From NCBI RefSeq assembly GCF_003984645.1, contig NZ_RWKI01000003.1, forward strand, positions 1-64,000: a stretch of 64,000 nucleotides of DNA, given 5' to 3'. Under the pieces are notes generated by a model. It saw only the letters and a list, made by a program, of their open reading frames with translations, did no database searches and was not told the origin of the DNA. Each line of letters opens with the position of its first letter. The first letter of the stretch is position 1. Position numbers and translations under genes: made by a program. Of this stretch, positions 25,209-33,501 are shown in pieces. This DNA comes from Variovorax sp. MHTC-1 (GTDB taxonomy: Bacteria; Pseudomonadota; Gammaproteobacteria; Burkholderiales; Burkholderiaceae_C).

Positions 25209-25921
25209 AAGACCGGTCGGTCGCACTGGCGAATGGTCGGCAGTTCGCGGCTACGCAGCCGACGCATGACTTCATGCCCCCACGCTTTCGAATGTCAGTT
25301 TTCCGACGAGCAACCTCGACCATGCGGCAGCCCGCTTGGTCGAACCGACAGCAACGTGACCACGACGTGGGTTTGCGGTCCGCCGCGCATGACGTAATTG
25401 ACCGGATTCAGCGCCTCCCCGGGATCGCATGCGACCGCTCAAACCAAGCCGGGCCTTCTGGGTCGCTCGTTCAACGTCCGCGCCAGGGCATTGAGCTTGA
25501 CCTGCGAGTAGGTGAGACGTCGATGCCCGATCTTCACCCGTGGCCGCGCGCTCGCTGCACCTGTTCGACAAGTGTGATCAACGGATGACGATTTGGCCAC
25601 GCAGGATCCGCCGCGCCAAACGAGCCAGCACCTCCTCGGTAATTGAGGTTCGCGGATCCCCTGAAGCAACAGGCTCTGGGTGCATGCGGATGCGCAGGAT
25701 CACGAGTCTTGAGGCTGTGCGCCCATAGCCCGCCGGCGGCGCCGAGGTTCCTGCTGAGGTTCGCATCCCATTGTGGTCGCGTTTCCCGCCAGAGCTTGTC
25801 CGACCAGTCCGGCAGCTGCCGTCCGACGCCGCCTGCTCTCTATGGCTGAGCGCCCGCTTGACATCGCGATCGACCATGCGTAACCTATGGGTTATATAAC
25901 TCATTGATTTGGCAAGACGGC
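25209..25921. other. Gene-free interval with degraded coding sequence
   Basis: No intact gene is present in about 710 bp. On the minus strand around 25480-25600 a frame reads KIGHRRLTYSQVKLNALART, which resembles the N-terminal segment of AMP-forming acyl-CoA synthetases, preceded in another frame by LITLVEQVQRA. This may be a decayed synthetase gene, but the evidence is thin. The right end carries the ArsR promoter/operator region. Confidence 0.35.
25881..25900. promoter_or_regulatory. Overlapping palindromes before the ArsR gene
   Basis: TAACC-TATG-GGTTA (25881-25894) overlaps the perfect palindrome GTTATATAAC (25891-25900). They form an AT-rich island about 20-40 bp upstream of the ArsR-type gene in otherwise GC-rich DNA. 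Position and symmetry suit an autoregulatory operator overlapping the -10 region. Confidence 0.5.
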
Positions 25922-26266
25922 ATGGACACATTGAGCCTTACCTTCTCCGCGCTGGCCGATCCCACGCGCCGCGCCATCCTCTCGCGCCTGGCCATCGGGC
26001 CGGCGAATGTGACGGAGCTGGCGCTGCCGTTCACCATCAGCCAACCTGCCATCTCCAAGCACCTCAAGGTCCTCGAGCGTGCCGGCCTGATTGCCCGCTC
26101 GCGCGAGGCGCAAAACCGCCCGTGCAGCATCCAGGCCGCCCCCCTCAAGGAGGTGGTCGACTGGGCCGGCGCCTATCGGCAATTCTGGGGAGCCAGTTTC
26201 GACCGCCTCGATGCCCATCTTCAACACGTCCAGAAAAAGGAGGCCACTCGTGCCAAGCGCAAATGA
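25922..26266 (+). CDS. ArsR-family winged-helix regulator
   Basis: The ATG at 25922 gives 114 residues; an in-frame TTG 18 bases upstream is possible. The fold is the short ArsR type: LSLTFSALADPTRRAILSRL, then NVTELALPFTISQPAISKHLK and VLERAGLIARSREAQNRPC. There is no metal-binding ELCVCDL motif, so it belongs to the non-metal branch usually paired with SRPBCC/AHSA1 genes, as here. It overlaps the next gene by 17 bases. Confidence 0.9.
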   Translation: MDTLSLTFSALADPTRRAILSRLAIGPANVTELALPFTISQPAISKHLKVLERAGLIARSREAQNRPCSIQAAPLKEVVDWAGAYRQFWGASFDRLDAHLQHVQKKEATRAKRK

Positions 26267-26720
26267 CATCTCCGCCGCAGATGAACTCGTCATCACCCGG
26301 GTTTTCATCGCTCCGCCCGCGCTGGTGTTCGCGGCCTGGACCGAGCCGGAACACCTGGCGCACTGGTCCGGACCCGAAGGCTTCACGACGCCGCATTACG
26401 AGATGGACCTGCGTCCCGGCGGCCGCTATCGCGCGTGCCTGCGCTCGCCCGAGGGCGAGGACCACTGGGTGGGCGGTGTGTACCGGGAGATTCAGCCGCC
26501 CGTGCGCCTGGTGATGACGCATGCATGGGAGAGCGTCCGCGGGCGGCCGGGTCCCGAGACCTTGGTCACCGTCACTTTCGCTGAGGAAGGCCCGGGCCGC
26601 ACGCGGATGCACTTCCGGCAAACCGGCTTCACCTCGAAGGCATCGCGCGATGGGCACGAGGGTGGCTGGTCCAGCAGCTTCGACAAGCTCGCGGCGCACC
26701 TCGAAGGGCCGGCGGCATGA
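26250..26720 (+). CDS. SRPBCC/AHSA1-domain protein
   Basis: I choose the GTG at 26250 because AAAGGAGG lies just upstream; the length is 156 residues. The sequence (ELVITRVFIAPPALVFAAWT, HLAHWSGPEGFTTPHYEMDL, RPGGRYRACLRSPEG, GGWSSSFDKLAAHL) is the standard AHSA1-like START-fold protein found after ArsR regulators. It binds small hydrophobic ligands; the reaction, if any, is unknown. It overlaps the ArsR gene by 17 bases and the GST gene by 4 (ATGA), so the three form one operon. Confidence 0.9.
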   Translation: MPSANDISAADELVITRVFIAPPALVFAAWTEPEHLAHWSGPEGFTTPHYEMDLRPGGRYRACLRSPEGEDHWVGGVYREIQPPVRLVMTHAWESVRGRPGPETLVTVTFAEEGPGRTRMHFRQTGFTSKASRDGHEGGWSSSFDKLAAHLEGPAA

Positions 26721-27334
26721 AGCTGTATTTCTCAGAGACCATCAACCCGCGCAAGGCTTGCGCGGTGGCCCGGCACCTGAACGTGCCAGTGGAATTCGTG
26801 CGGGTGGACCTAGCCCAGGGAGAACAACATGCGCCGGCGTTCCTGGCGATCAACCCGAACGGCAAGGTTCCGGTGCTGCACGATGGCGACCTGGTGCTGT
26901 GGGAAGCCAACGCCATCATGTGCCACTTGTCCAACGTGGCGGGCGCCGACCTCTGGCCGAAGGACCCACGAGCACAGGTCGAGGTGCAGCGCTGGTTGAG
27001 CTGGGACGCGAGCCACTTCACGGCCCACGGCGGCACCCTGTATTTCGAGAATCTGATCAAGCCCGCGATCGGCATGGGTGCGCCCGATGCCGCGGCGGTG
27101 GAGGGTGCGACACGGATGTTTGCCGCGTCGGCCGCCGTGCTGGATGCGCATCTGGCCTCGCGCAAGTTCCTGCTAGGCGATGCCTTGACCGTGGCGGACT
27201 TCGCCGTGGGCGCGGCGCTTCCGTATGCCAAGGGAGCGTACATTCCGCTGGCCGATTTTCCGGCCGTCGTCAGATGGCATGAACGCCTGAATGAACTGCC
27301 GGCTTGGCGTGCGCCGTTCGGGGCAGCGGAATGA
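26717..27334 (+). CDS. Glutathione S-transferase
   Basis: The protein has 205 residues, normal for bacterial GSTs. The thioredoxin-like N-terminal domain starts MKLYFSETINPRKACAVARH and has the cis-proline in NGKVPVLHDGD and the glutathione-binding LWEANAIMCHL. The helical C-terminal domain includes LLGDALTVADFAVGAAL, with the structural N-capping motif. The active-site residue is probably Ser6 or nearby. Its start overlaps the SRPBCC stop. Confidence 0.92.
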   Translation: MKLYFSETINPRKACAVARHLNVPVEFVRVDLAQGEQHAPAFLAINPNGKVPVLHDGDLVLWEANAIMCHLSNVAGADLWPKDPRAQVEVQRWLSWDASHFTAHGGTLYFENLIKPAIGMGAPDAAAVEGATRMFAASAAVLDAHLASRKFLLGDALTVADFAVGAALPYAKGAYIPLADFPAVVRWHERLNELPAWRAPFGAAE

Positions 27335-27419
27335 AGACGTCTCGTTCCTACCTTCTACCTCCTGGTCGCAGACGGCGCGAGCATGGCCGGGTGAGATGCC
27401 CGGGAGCGGCGCTTTCCCC

Positions 27420-27881
27420 TCATGAATGGTTTTCCGGGAAGCGGTGATACATGTAGAACTGATCGTCTTGCTTCCAGCCGCTCTCCTCATAGAGCTTCTG
27501 GGCTGAAGTGTTGCCGCGCGCGACATTCAGCGTCGCGCGGGCAGACCCAAGTGACCAGGCGTATGACTCGATGGCCGAGAGCAGCTTGGACGCCAGGCCT
27601 TTGCGGCGCCCCGACTCATGGACGAAGAGGTCATTCACGACAAAGACCCGAGAGAGCGAGACGGATGAAAAACTGGGGTAGAGCTGAGCAAATCCCACGG
27701 CCGTTGCGCCTTCATGGCAGATAAAAAGAACCGACTCCCCGTGATCGAATCTTTCGCGCAGAAACGAGCATGCGGCGGCCACATCGCTTGCCTGCCCCTG
27801 GAACTGCCGGTACTGGTCAAAGAGCGTAGCGAGTTCCTTCAGATCGGCCAGAACAGCTTGACGGACGGAAGTTGAGTTCAT
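27420..27881 (-). CDS. GNAT-family N-acetyltransferase
   Basis: The protein has 153 residues. It opens VRQAVLADLKELATLFDQYR and has the acetyl-CoA-binding RRKGLASKLL in motif A after VFVVNDLFVHESG, and a C-terminal LNVARGNTSAQKLYEESGWK. This is a typical stand-alone GNAT with unknown acceptor. It converges with the GST gene. Confidence 0.9.
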   Translation of the reverse strand: MNSTSVRQAVLADLKELATLFDQYRQFQGQASDVAAACSFLRERFDHGESVLFICHEGATAVGFAQLYPSFSSVSLSRVFVVNDLFVHESGRRKGLASKLLSAIESYAWSLGSARATLNVARGNTSAQKLYEESGWKQDDQFYMYHRFPENHS

Positions 27882-28227
27882 GTCGTGTTGTTGGAACGAG
27901 TGTTAGGAACTGGACGCCCGAGGTGACTCGCAAACGTCTGCGGGTCGATCGGCCCGCCCGATCACCGAATTCTGCCGTCGTGCTGCGGACCGACGATCGG
28001 GCAACTCACTACTGCCGCTCGCGGTGCAGCCAACGGTCTCCCATCCTCTACGTGGTTACTTCTGGGCGCCGTGCCAGGCGACACGGCGATTCGACTCGGA
28101 ATGCCGGGGATGTTTCGAACTTGACTAACGATCTCGCGATCTCGCGATCTCGCGATCTCGCGATCTCTCGACGACCGCCTGCGAAAGCGAAACCGGCATC
28201 CCGGATCCCGGTGTCTGCTTCGGTTCG
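27882..28227. other. Intergenic interval containing an 8-bp tandem repeat
   Basis: No gene is supported here. The main feature is the tandem repeat at 28129-28168. The interval separates the divergently placed GNAT gene from the 3' end of the TRAP operon. Confidence 0.5.
28129..28168. repeat. CGATCTCG tandem repeat (5 units)
   Basis: Four perfect CGATCTCG units and a fifth with one change (CGATCTCT) run head to tail over 40 bases, about 60 bp downstream of the TRAP large-subunit stop. Each unit contains GATC-like and CGCGAT overlaps, so the array is self-complementary in places. It is a likely variable-number locus by slippage. Its unit length and lack of spacers exclude a CRISPR array. Confidence 0.85.
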
Positions 28228-29529
28228 TCAGCCCGTATAACCAGCCAGCCGCGGCAGGAAGAGCACCAACCCGGGCCACAGCGTCACGACGGCGAGCGCG
28301 CCCAGCATCACCAGGAGGAACGGGAAGGCTTCGCGCAGCAGTTCCTGCATCGGCACGTTGGCGATCCGGGTCATCATGAATAGCAGCAGCCCGTAGGGGG
28401 GCGTGGCCAGGCCGATCATGATGTTCAGCACCGCCATCACGCCGAAGTGCACGGGATCGATGCCCAGCGCGGTGGCGGTCGGCAGCAGCACGGGGAGTAT
28501 GACGAGGATGATGGTCGAACCTTCGAGGAAGGCGCCCAGCACCAGCAGGATCAGGTTGACCAGCAACAGGTAGCCGATGGGCGACAGGTCCAGGCCCTTG
28601 AGCGAGGCACTGAGGCTGGCCGGGATGTTCTCCGACGTGATGACGTAGTTGAACACCAGGGCGCCCGCGATGAGCATGCCGATGGAGATGCTCATGCGTG
28701 CGCTGGACAGCAGCGATCCGTACAGGTCGGACCAGCGCATGCTGCGGTACAGCGCCGCCGAAACGAGCAGGGCGTACGCGGCGGCCACCCCCGCGGCCTC
28801 GGTGGGCGTGGTGATGCCGCTGTACAGGCAACCCAGCAGGATCACCGGCAGCATCAGCGCCGGGAATGCCTCGCGCGTGATGCGCGGCATTTCGCGCAGG
28901 GGCACCCTGGGTTCGACAGGAAAGCGGCGGCGTCGCGCAAGCACGTAGATGAGCGCCATCTGCACGCCCCCGAGCAGGAGGCCCGGAAGCACGCCCGCGA
29001 TGAAGAGGTAGCCGATGGACGTGCCGGAGACGAGCGCGTACAGCACCAGCGGAATCGAGGGCGGCAGGATCGGCCCGATGACGGAAGACACGGCGCTCAG
29101 TGCCGCGGCGAAGGCCGGGCTGTACCTGCCGTCCTTGGTCATCATGGCCTGCATCAGCTTGCCCGAGCCTGCGGCGTCCGCCAGAGCGGAGCCCGACATG
29201 CTGGCGAACACGATGCTTTGCAAGACGTTCACCTGCGCCAGCCCGCCGGGAAAGCGCCCCACGATGGCGTTGCAGAAGCGCAGCAGCCGGTCGAGGATGC
29301 TGCCGGAACTCATGATCGTCGCCGCCAGGATGAACAGCGGGATGGCCAGCAGCAGGAAGCTCGAATACGTGCCGTTGAGGAGCTGCTCTGCGGCCGCCCC
29401 CATGTCCATACCCTTGAGGTAGAGGTACAGGACGGAGCCGCCGATCATGGCGTGGCCGACCGGCACGCCCAGGAGGCTGAGTCCCACGATGGTGGCGAGC
29501 GCCAGCGAGAACGGACTGGTGAAGTTCAC
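28228..29529 (-). CDS. dctM: TRAP transporter large membrane subunit (DctM), system 1
   Basis: The GTG at 29529 overlaps the small-subunit stop in GTGA and gives 433 residues. About twelve membrane segments are visible. The family signatures are present: PLFILAATIMSSGSILDRLL, SIVFASMSGSALADAAGSGK, GPILPPSIPLVLYALVSG and MIGLATPPYGLLLF. It forms the Na+-driven elevator of a TRAP system with the genes at 29526 and 30044. The neighbouring dehydroquinase-like gene suggests a ring or branched hydroxyacid as cargo. Confidence 0.93.
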   Translation of the reverse strand: MNFTSPFSLALATIVGLSLLGVPVGHAMIGGSVLYLYLKGMDMGAAAEQLLNGTYSSFLLLAIPLFILAATIMSSGSILDRLLRFCNAIVGRFPGGLAQVNVLQSIVFASMSGSALADAAGSGKLMQAMMTKDGRYSPAFAAALSAVSSVIGPILPPSIPLVLYALVSGTSIGYLFIAGVLPGLLLGGVQMALIYVLARRRRFPVEPRVPLREMPRITREAFPALMLPVILLGCLYSGITTPTEAAGVAAAYALLVSAALYRSMRWSDLYGSLLSSARMSISIGMLIAGALVFNYVITSENIPASLSASLKGLDLSPIGYLLLVNLILLVLGAFLEGSTIILVILPVLLPTATALGIDPVHFGVMAVLNIMIGLATPPYGLLLFMMTRIANVPMQELLREAFPFLLVMLGALAVVTLWPGLVLFLPRLAGYTG

Positions 29530-30047
29530 AGGGCAGAAGCCGAAACGGTGGGGTCGGGCGGTGGCGCATCCTTGCCGCGCAGCAACCGCACGAGGTGGCG
29601 GGCATTGCGCAGGATGACGGCGACCGCAAAGACGATGTAGATGGAATACATGAAGTCCATCCGGACGCCGAGATAGGAGCTGTTCTCGACCTTCATGAAA
29701 GTCACGTACGACCAGGACGCGGGCAGCGACATGCCGAACAGCGCGATGATGCCCGCCGCCCCGGCGATGCCCATGACGCGGCGTCCCAGCGGGCCCGCGC
29801 GGCCCGCGAGGAAGTCGATGCGGATCTCCTCGTCGTCCTTCAGCACGAAGGCGGCACCCCAGAGCACCAGCCACAGCCAGCCGGCCAGCGACAACTCCGT
29901 CGTCCAGCCGACCGGCCAGTTGAAGACATACCGCAGGACGATCTGCAGGATGAAGGCGATGAAGATCATCGCCAGGATGAGGGCTGCCACCGCTTCCGCG
30001 CAGCGGTGCAGTCGCTTCAGCAGGCGAGGGAACACGCGCCGGCTCAC
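29526..30047 (-). CDS. dctQ: TRAP transporter small membrane subunit (DctQ), system 1
   Basis: The GTG at 30047 overlaps the receptor stop in GTGA and gives 173 residues. It has four membrane segments. Typical elements are VLRYVFNWPVGWTTELSLAG and FVLKDDEEIRIDFLAGRAGP, the latter matching the DctQ LKxxxHIxxD region. Overlapping starts on both sides show tight coupling within the receptor-DctQ-DctM operon. Confidence 0.92.
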   Translation of the reverse strand: MSRRVFPRLLKRLHRCAEAVAALILAMIFIAFILQIVLRYVFNWPVGWTTELSLAGWLWLVLWGAAFVLKDDEEIRIDFLAGRAGPLGRRVMGIAGAAGIIALFGMSLPASWSYVTFMKVENSSYLGVRMDFMYSIYIVFAVAVILRNARHLVRLLRGKDAPPPDPTVSASAL

Positions 30048-31036
30048 TTCATGGCGTTGATCTTGTCGAGCATGCCCGCCGGCCATTGCTTCGCCTCGTC
30101 CGACGCGAGGTACACCTTCTGGGCATGTTCGCGAAAGGCATTGATGTTCGGCACGTAGACGTCGAGGCCCTGCTTGCGGAAGCCCTCGGCCAGTTCGGCC
30201 TCGCGCTTCTGGTGCTCGGCAGTGCTCCAGGCGATCGCCTTGTCGGCCGCTTCCTGGAAGGCACGCTGCTTCGCCGGCGCCATGCCCTGCCAGACCTTCA
30301 TGTTCAAGGTCAGGAGATCGAAGCCCACGAGATGGGACGTCAGCACGATCTGGGACATCACCTCGTTGAACTTCATGTTCTGCACGTTGGGCAGCGGGTT
30401 GTCCTGTCCGTCGACCGCGCCGGTCTGAAGGCCCGTGTAGGTCTCGGCGTAGGCCATGGGCGTCGGGTTGGCGCCGAGCGAGCGGCCCAGCAGCTGCCAC
30501 GCATCGCCAGGGGGCATGCGCAGCTTCACGCCTGCGAGATCGGCGGGCGTGTTGATCTTCTTTTTGGGCTTCAGCCCCACGTGGCGGGTACCGAAGAAGG
30601 TCGGGCCGAGGATCTTCACCTTCACCTGGTCTTCCACCAGCTTCTTCATCTGGGCCCCCGGGTCGCTGGCGAAGAAGCTGCTCAGGTGGGCGGGGTCCCG
30701 GAACAGGTAGGCCGAAGTCAGCAGGGACCAGGCGGGCACCTGCTTGGCGATGTCCTGCGGCGCGATATTGCCCATTTCGAGGTTGTCGCGCTGCAGGGCG
30801 ACGAGTTCCGTGCCCTGCCGGAACAGCGTCGAGTTCAGGTGCAGCTCGAGCTTGAAATCGGGTTCGACGTCCTTGGCCAGCATCTTCATCATGTCGGCGC
30901 GGATGTCCTTGTCCGAGAACACGGCGGCGAAGCGCAGGGTCTTCGGGGCGGCCTGGCCCCAGGCCGGCAGGACGGCTGCGGCAGCCAGCGTGGCGCCTGT
31001 GCCCAGCAGCGTGCGGCGGTGGATCGAACGTGTCAT
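30044..31036 (-). CDS. dctP: TRAP transporter substrate-binding protein (DctP), system 1
   Basis: The protein has 330 residues, with AGGAG before the ATG. The signal has a twin-arginine character (HRRTLLGTGATLAAAAVL). The mature part has the DctP landmarks: FRQGTELVALQRDNLEMGNI, KLRMPPGDAWQLLGRSLGANPTPM and TYTGLQTGAVDGQDNPLPNV. The Arg in KLRMP normally pairs with a substrate carboxylate, so an organic acid ligand is expected. It lies 40 bp downstream of the dehydroquinase-like gene. Confidence 0.93.
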   Translation of the reverse strand: MTRSIHRRTLLGTGATLAAAAVLPAWGQAAPKTLRFAAVFSDKDIRADMMKMLAKDVEPDFKLELHLNSTLFRQGTELVALQRDNLEMGNIAPQDIAKQVPAWSLLTSAYLFRDPAHLSSFFASDPGAQMKKLVEDQVKVKILGPTFFGTRHVGLKPKKKINTPADLAGVKLRMPPGDAWQLLGRSLGANPTPMAYAETYTGLQTGAVDGQDNPLPNVQNMKFNEVMSQIVLTSHLVGFDLLTLNMKVWQGMAPAKQRAFQEAADKAIAWSTAEHQKREAELAEGFRKQGLDVYVPNINAFREHAQKVYLASDEAKQWPAGMLDKINAMK

Positions 31037-31076
31037 GGTGGTCTCCTGTCGTTTGTGATCGGAACAGCCCGAAATG

Positions 31077-31526
31077 TCAGCCCGCTTCCGGAGCGAGCCG
31101 GCTCGCCAGCGCCCGGATGGCCAGCTCGTACCCGGCGGCGCCGAACCCGCAGATCACGCCGGTGGCGGCGAGCGAGACCAGCGAGTGCTGGTAGATCGGA
31201 TCGCGCCGATGAATGTTGGTCACGTGCACTTCGGCAATCGGCTGCTCGAGCGTCTTGAGCGCATCCAGCAACGGGATGGAGCGGAACGACAGCCCGGCCG
31301 GATTGATGACGATGCCGGTGGCGCGCTCGCGCGCCTCCTGCACCCAGTCGACCAGCACACCTTCATGGTTGGTCTGGCGGAACTCGCACTCGAACCCGAG
31401 TTCCTGCGCGACGCGGCGGCACAGCTGCTCGACCTGTGCCAGCGTGGTTGCGCCGTAGAGATGCGGCTCCCGCACGCCCAGCAGATTGAGGTTGGGGCCG
31501 TTCAGAACGTATATCGTGCCGTTCAT
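31077..31526 (-). CDS. Type II 3-dehydroquinate dehydratase-like protein with altered active site
   Basis: The protein has 149 residues, the size of AroQ, and aligns along its whole length: VLNGPNLNLLGVREPHLYG, then VINPAGLSFRS, EVHVTNIHRRD and CGFGAAGYELAIRAL. Arg19 and Tyr24 (catalytic in type II enzymes), Asn75 and His101 are kept. Gly77 is Ala, the substrate-binding His81 is Phe, Ser103 is Thr and Arg112 is Tyr. These last residues normally hold the dehydroquinate ring hydroxyls and carboxylate, so a different substrate is likely. It leads the TRAP operon and is divergent from an IclR gene, which points to catabolism rather than aromatic biosynthesis. Confidence 0.8.
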   Translation of the reverse strand: MNGTIYVLNGPNLNLLGVREPHLYGATTLAQVEQLCRRVAQELGFECEFRQTNHEGVLVDWVQEARERATGIVINPAGLSFRSIPLLDALKTLEQPIAEVHVTNIHRRDPIYQHSLVSLAATGVICGFGAAGYELAIRALASRLAPEAG

Positions 31527-31626
31527 GGTGTTTCGGCCTTTCGCCGGGTCTTGCGCATACAGTGGTCTCCTGGCGGGTCTGCGGACGGCACGATTCCGCT
31601 TGGCGCCGATTCTTTCGTCCGGGTCG

Positions 31627-31649
31627 GGAAAGACTTTCCAAACCGGAAA
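31627..31649. promoter_or_regulatory. Palindromic operator candidate for the IclR-type regulator
   Basis: GGAAAGACTTTCC (31627-31639) is a perfect dyad around a central A. It overlaps a second dyad, TTTCC-AAACC-GGAAA (31635-31649). Both resemble the IclR-family box (TGGAAAT-N-ATTTCCA). They lie in the 141-bp gap between the AroQ-like/TRAP operon and the IclR gene, ending 19 bp before the IclR ATG, so one protein could control both directions. Confidence 0.6.
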
Positions 31650-31667
31650 CGCATTCTGTATGGCGAG

Positions 31668-32462
31668 ATGAGCACTGCAATCGATCGTTGTCTTGGCGTG
31701 CTGGAGCACCTCGCGCGCTACCCCGAAGGCGTTCCGCTTTCGTCCCTGTCCTCTGAGCTGGACATCCCCCTCAGCGCCTGCCACCGGCTGCTGGCCGACT
31801 TGCAACGGCACGGCTACGTTCGGCAAGCCCGTGCGCAGGGCGACTACGTGCTGACGACCAAGATCGTCTCGCTGGGCCTGGGATTTCTCAGCAGCGCCGG
31901 CATCGTCGACATCGCCGGGCCCTTGCTCGAGCGGCTGGCGCAGTCTTCGGGCGAGTTGGTGCGACTGTCCATCGTCGACGACGACCGCCTCACCTGGGTG
32001 GCAAAGGCGCAGGGAATGCGCCAAGGCGGGCAGCGCTACGACCCGGACATGGGAATGGATGCGCGGCTGTCCTGCACCGCCTCCGGCCATGCCTGGCTGA
32101 TGACGCTGAGCGACGAGCGCGCACTCGAGCTCGTTTCGCGGCAGGGTTTCGGCCTGCCCGACGACTACGGCCCGAAGGCGCCGGCGACGATCAAGGCGCT
32201 GCTCGGGTTCCTGCACGCTGCGCGGGTGCGCGGCTACGCGATGATCGACGAGGTCTTTGCGCCCGGCATGACCGCGATGGCCGCGCCGGTCCTCAGGCGA
32301 AAGGAAGCGATCGGCGTCATCAGCATCGCCGGTCCGCGCGCGCGCCTGACCGCCGCGCGCATGCACGAGCTCGCGCCCGGCTTGCTCCAGGCCGCAGCTG
32401 AACTGGGCCCGATCAGCAACGCCTCCAACCTGTTTGGACGGCCCCCTCTCGGCAAGGGGTAG
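31668..32462 (+). CDS. IclR-family transcriptional regulator
   Basis: From the ATG at 31668 the protein has 264 residues. The N-terminal winged helix (AIDRCLGVLEHLARYPEGVP, LSSLSSELDIPLSACHRLLA) is followed by the IclR effector domain, with RLSIVDDDRLTWVAKAQG, SCTASGHAWLMTLSDE and VRGYAMIDEVFAPGMTAMAA. It is divergent from the AroQ-like/TRAP operon, and operator-like dyads lie between them. The effector is probably the transported compound or its first metabolite. Confidence 0.92.
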   Translation: MSTAIDRCLGVLEHLARYPEGVPLSSLSSELDIPLSACHRLLADLQRHGYVRQARAQGDYVLTTKIVSLGLGFLSSAGIVDIAGPLLERLAQSSGELVRLSIVDDDRLTWVAKAQGMRQGGQRYDPDMGMDARLSCTASGHAWLMTLSDERALELVSRQGFGLPDDYGPKAPATIKALLGFLHAARVRGYAMIDEVFAPGMTAMAAPVLRRKEAIGVISIAGPRARLTAARMHELAPGLLQAAAELGPISNASNLFGRPPLGKG

Positions 32463-32469
32463 GCTCCGA

Positions 32470-33387
32470 TCAGCGCGACGAGTCGGCAATCGCGGCGCTC
32501 TCGGGATCGCGTGCATGCTCATGGATCCATTCGATGAAGTTCGCGACTTCACTGCGTTGCAAGTGACGCTTCGGACATACCAGGAAATGGGCCTGGACCT
32601 TGATGCACCACCGGTCGTCGAACACCTTCTTCAACCGGCCGTGGTGCAGGTGGCCCGCGGCAACGGATGAGCTGTCCAGGGCGACGCCAAGCCCTTGGAC
32701 GGCGGCGTCCAGCGCCATGGAAGTCCTGTCGAAGCGATAGGCGAACTGGCCTGGCGAGAAGTCGAGCTTTCGGCTGCGGAACCAGTCCGCCCATTGCACG
32801 ACGTTGACCACCGACTGGATCAGCGGCACACGAAGCAGGTCCGCGGGCGTCTCGATGCCCTGCTGCTCGATGTAGGCCGGGCTGGCCAGCGGCTGGATGC
32901 GCTCCTCGAAGACCGGCTGCACGTGCAGGTGCGGCCAGTTGGGTACGCCATAGCGAATCTCGATGTCGACCTGGCCGCTGGAAAAGTCCGAGTGCACGGT
33001 GGAAGAAGACAGCGACAGCCCGATGCCCGGATGGGCCTGCGCGAAGTCCGCGAGACGGGGCATCAGCCACAGGCTCGCGAAGCTCGGCGCCGCGTGAACG
33101 TAGAGCGCATTGCGCACCCCCTTGCGCACGTTGTCGGTGGCGGCGCTGATCGCGTCCAGCGCAAGGGATACGCGGCTCATGTACTCCTTGCCCGTGTCGG
33201 TCAGCGCAATGCCGCGCACCGAACGCTCGAACAGGCGCACCTCCAGAAGCTGCTCGAGCTTGGCGATCTGGTGGCTCACCGCGGACGGCGTCAGGTGCAG
33301 TTCGCCGGCCGCGGCGCTGAAGCTGTTTCGACGTGCCGCGGCCTCGAAGGCGAGCAGGCAGCTCAGAGGAGGGAATGACGATCTCAT
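32470..33387 (-). CDS. LysR-family regulator (GcvA-like)
   Basis: The protein has 305 residues. The N-terminus PPLSCLLAFEAAARRNSFSA with AAGELHLTPSAVSHQIAKLE is the GcvA/AmpR-type helix-turn-helix, and the effector domain shows VDIEIRYGVPNWPHLHVQPV. It is divergent from the SDR-TRAP-transketolase genes with a 114-bp gap and is the natural candidate to control them. It converges with the IclR gene, 7 bp apart. Confidence 0.92.
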   Translation of the reverse strand: MRSSFPPLSCLLAFEAAARRNSFSAAAGELHLTPSAVSHQIAKLEQLLEVRLFERSVRGIALTDTGKEYMSRVSLALDAISAATDNVRKGVRNALYVHAAPSFASLWLMPRLADFAQAHPGIGLSLSSSTVHSDFSSGQVDIEIRYGVPNWPHLHVQPVFEERIQPLASPAYIEQQGIETPADLLRVPLIQSVVNVVQWADWFRSRKLDFSPGQFAYRFDRTSMALDAAVQGLGVALDSSSVAAGHLHHGRLKKVFDDRWCIKVQAHFLVCPKRHLQRSEVANFIEWIHEHARDPESAAIADSSR

Positions 33388-33501
33388 GGGGTAAACCCTT
33401 TATGAAGGCGATTCACTCATCGCTGAAGAAGTGTCGTTTGTCTTCATGCCTCGCGGTGTCCATAGTTACCCCACTCGCACACCACCTCAAGGAGACATTC
33501 C

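Noticed and set aside
28129..28168. CRISPR-like repeat
   Set aside because: The units are 8 bp, directly abutting, with no spacers and no cas genes in the window.
32440..32470. Terminator hairpin between the convergent IclR and LysR genes
   Set aside because: CCCCT and AGGGG can pair, but the stem is five bases, lies inside the coding end of the IclR gene and has no T tract.
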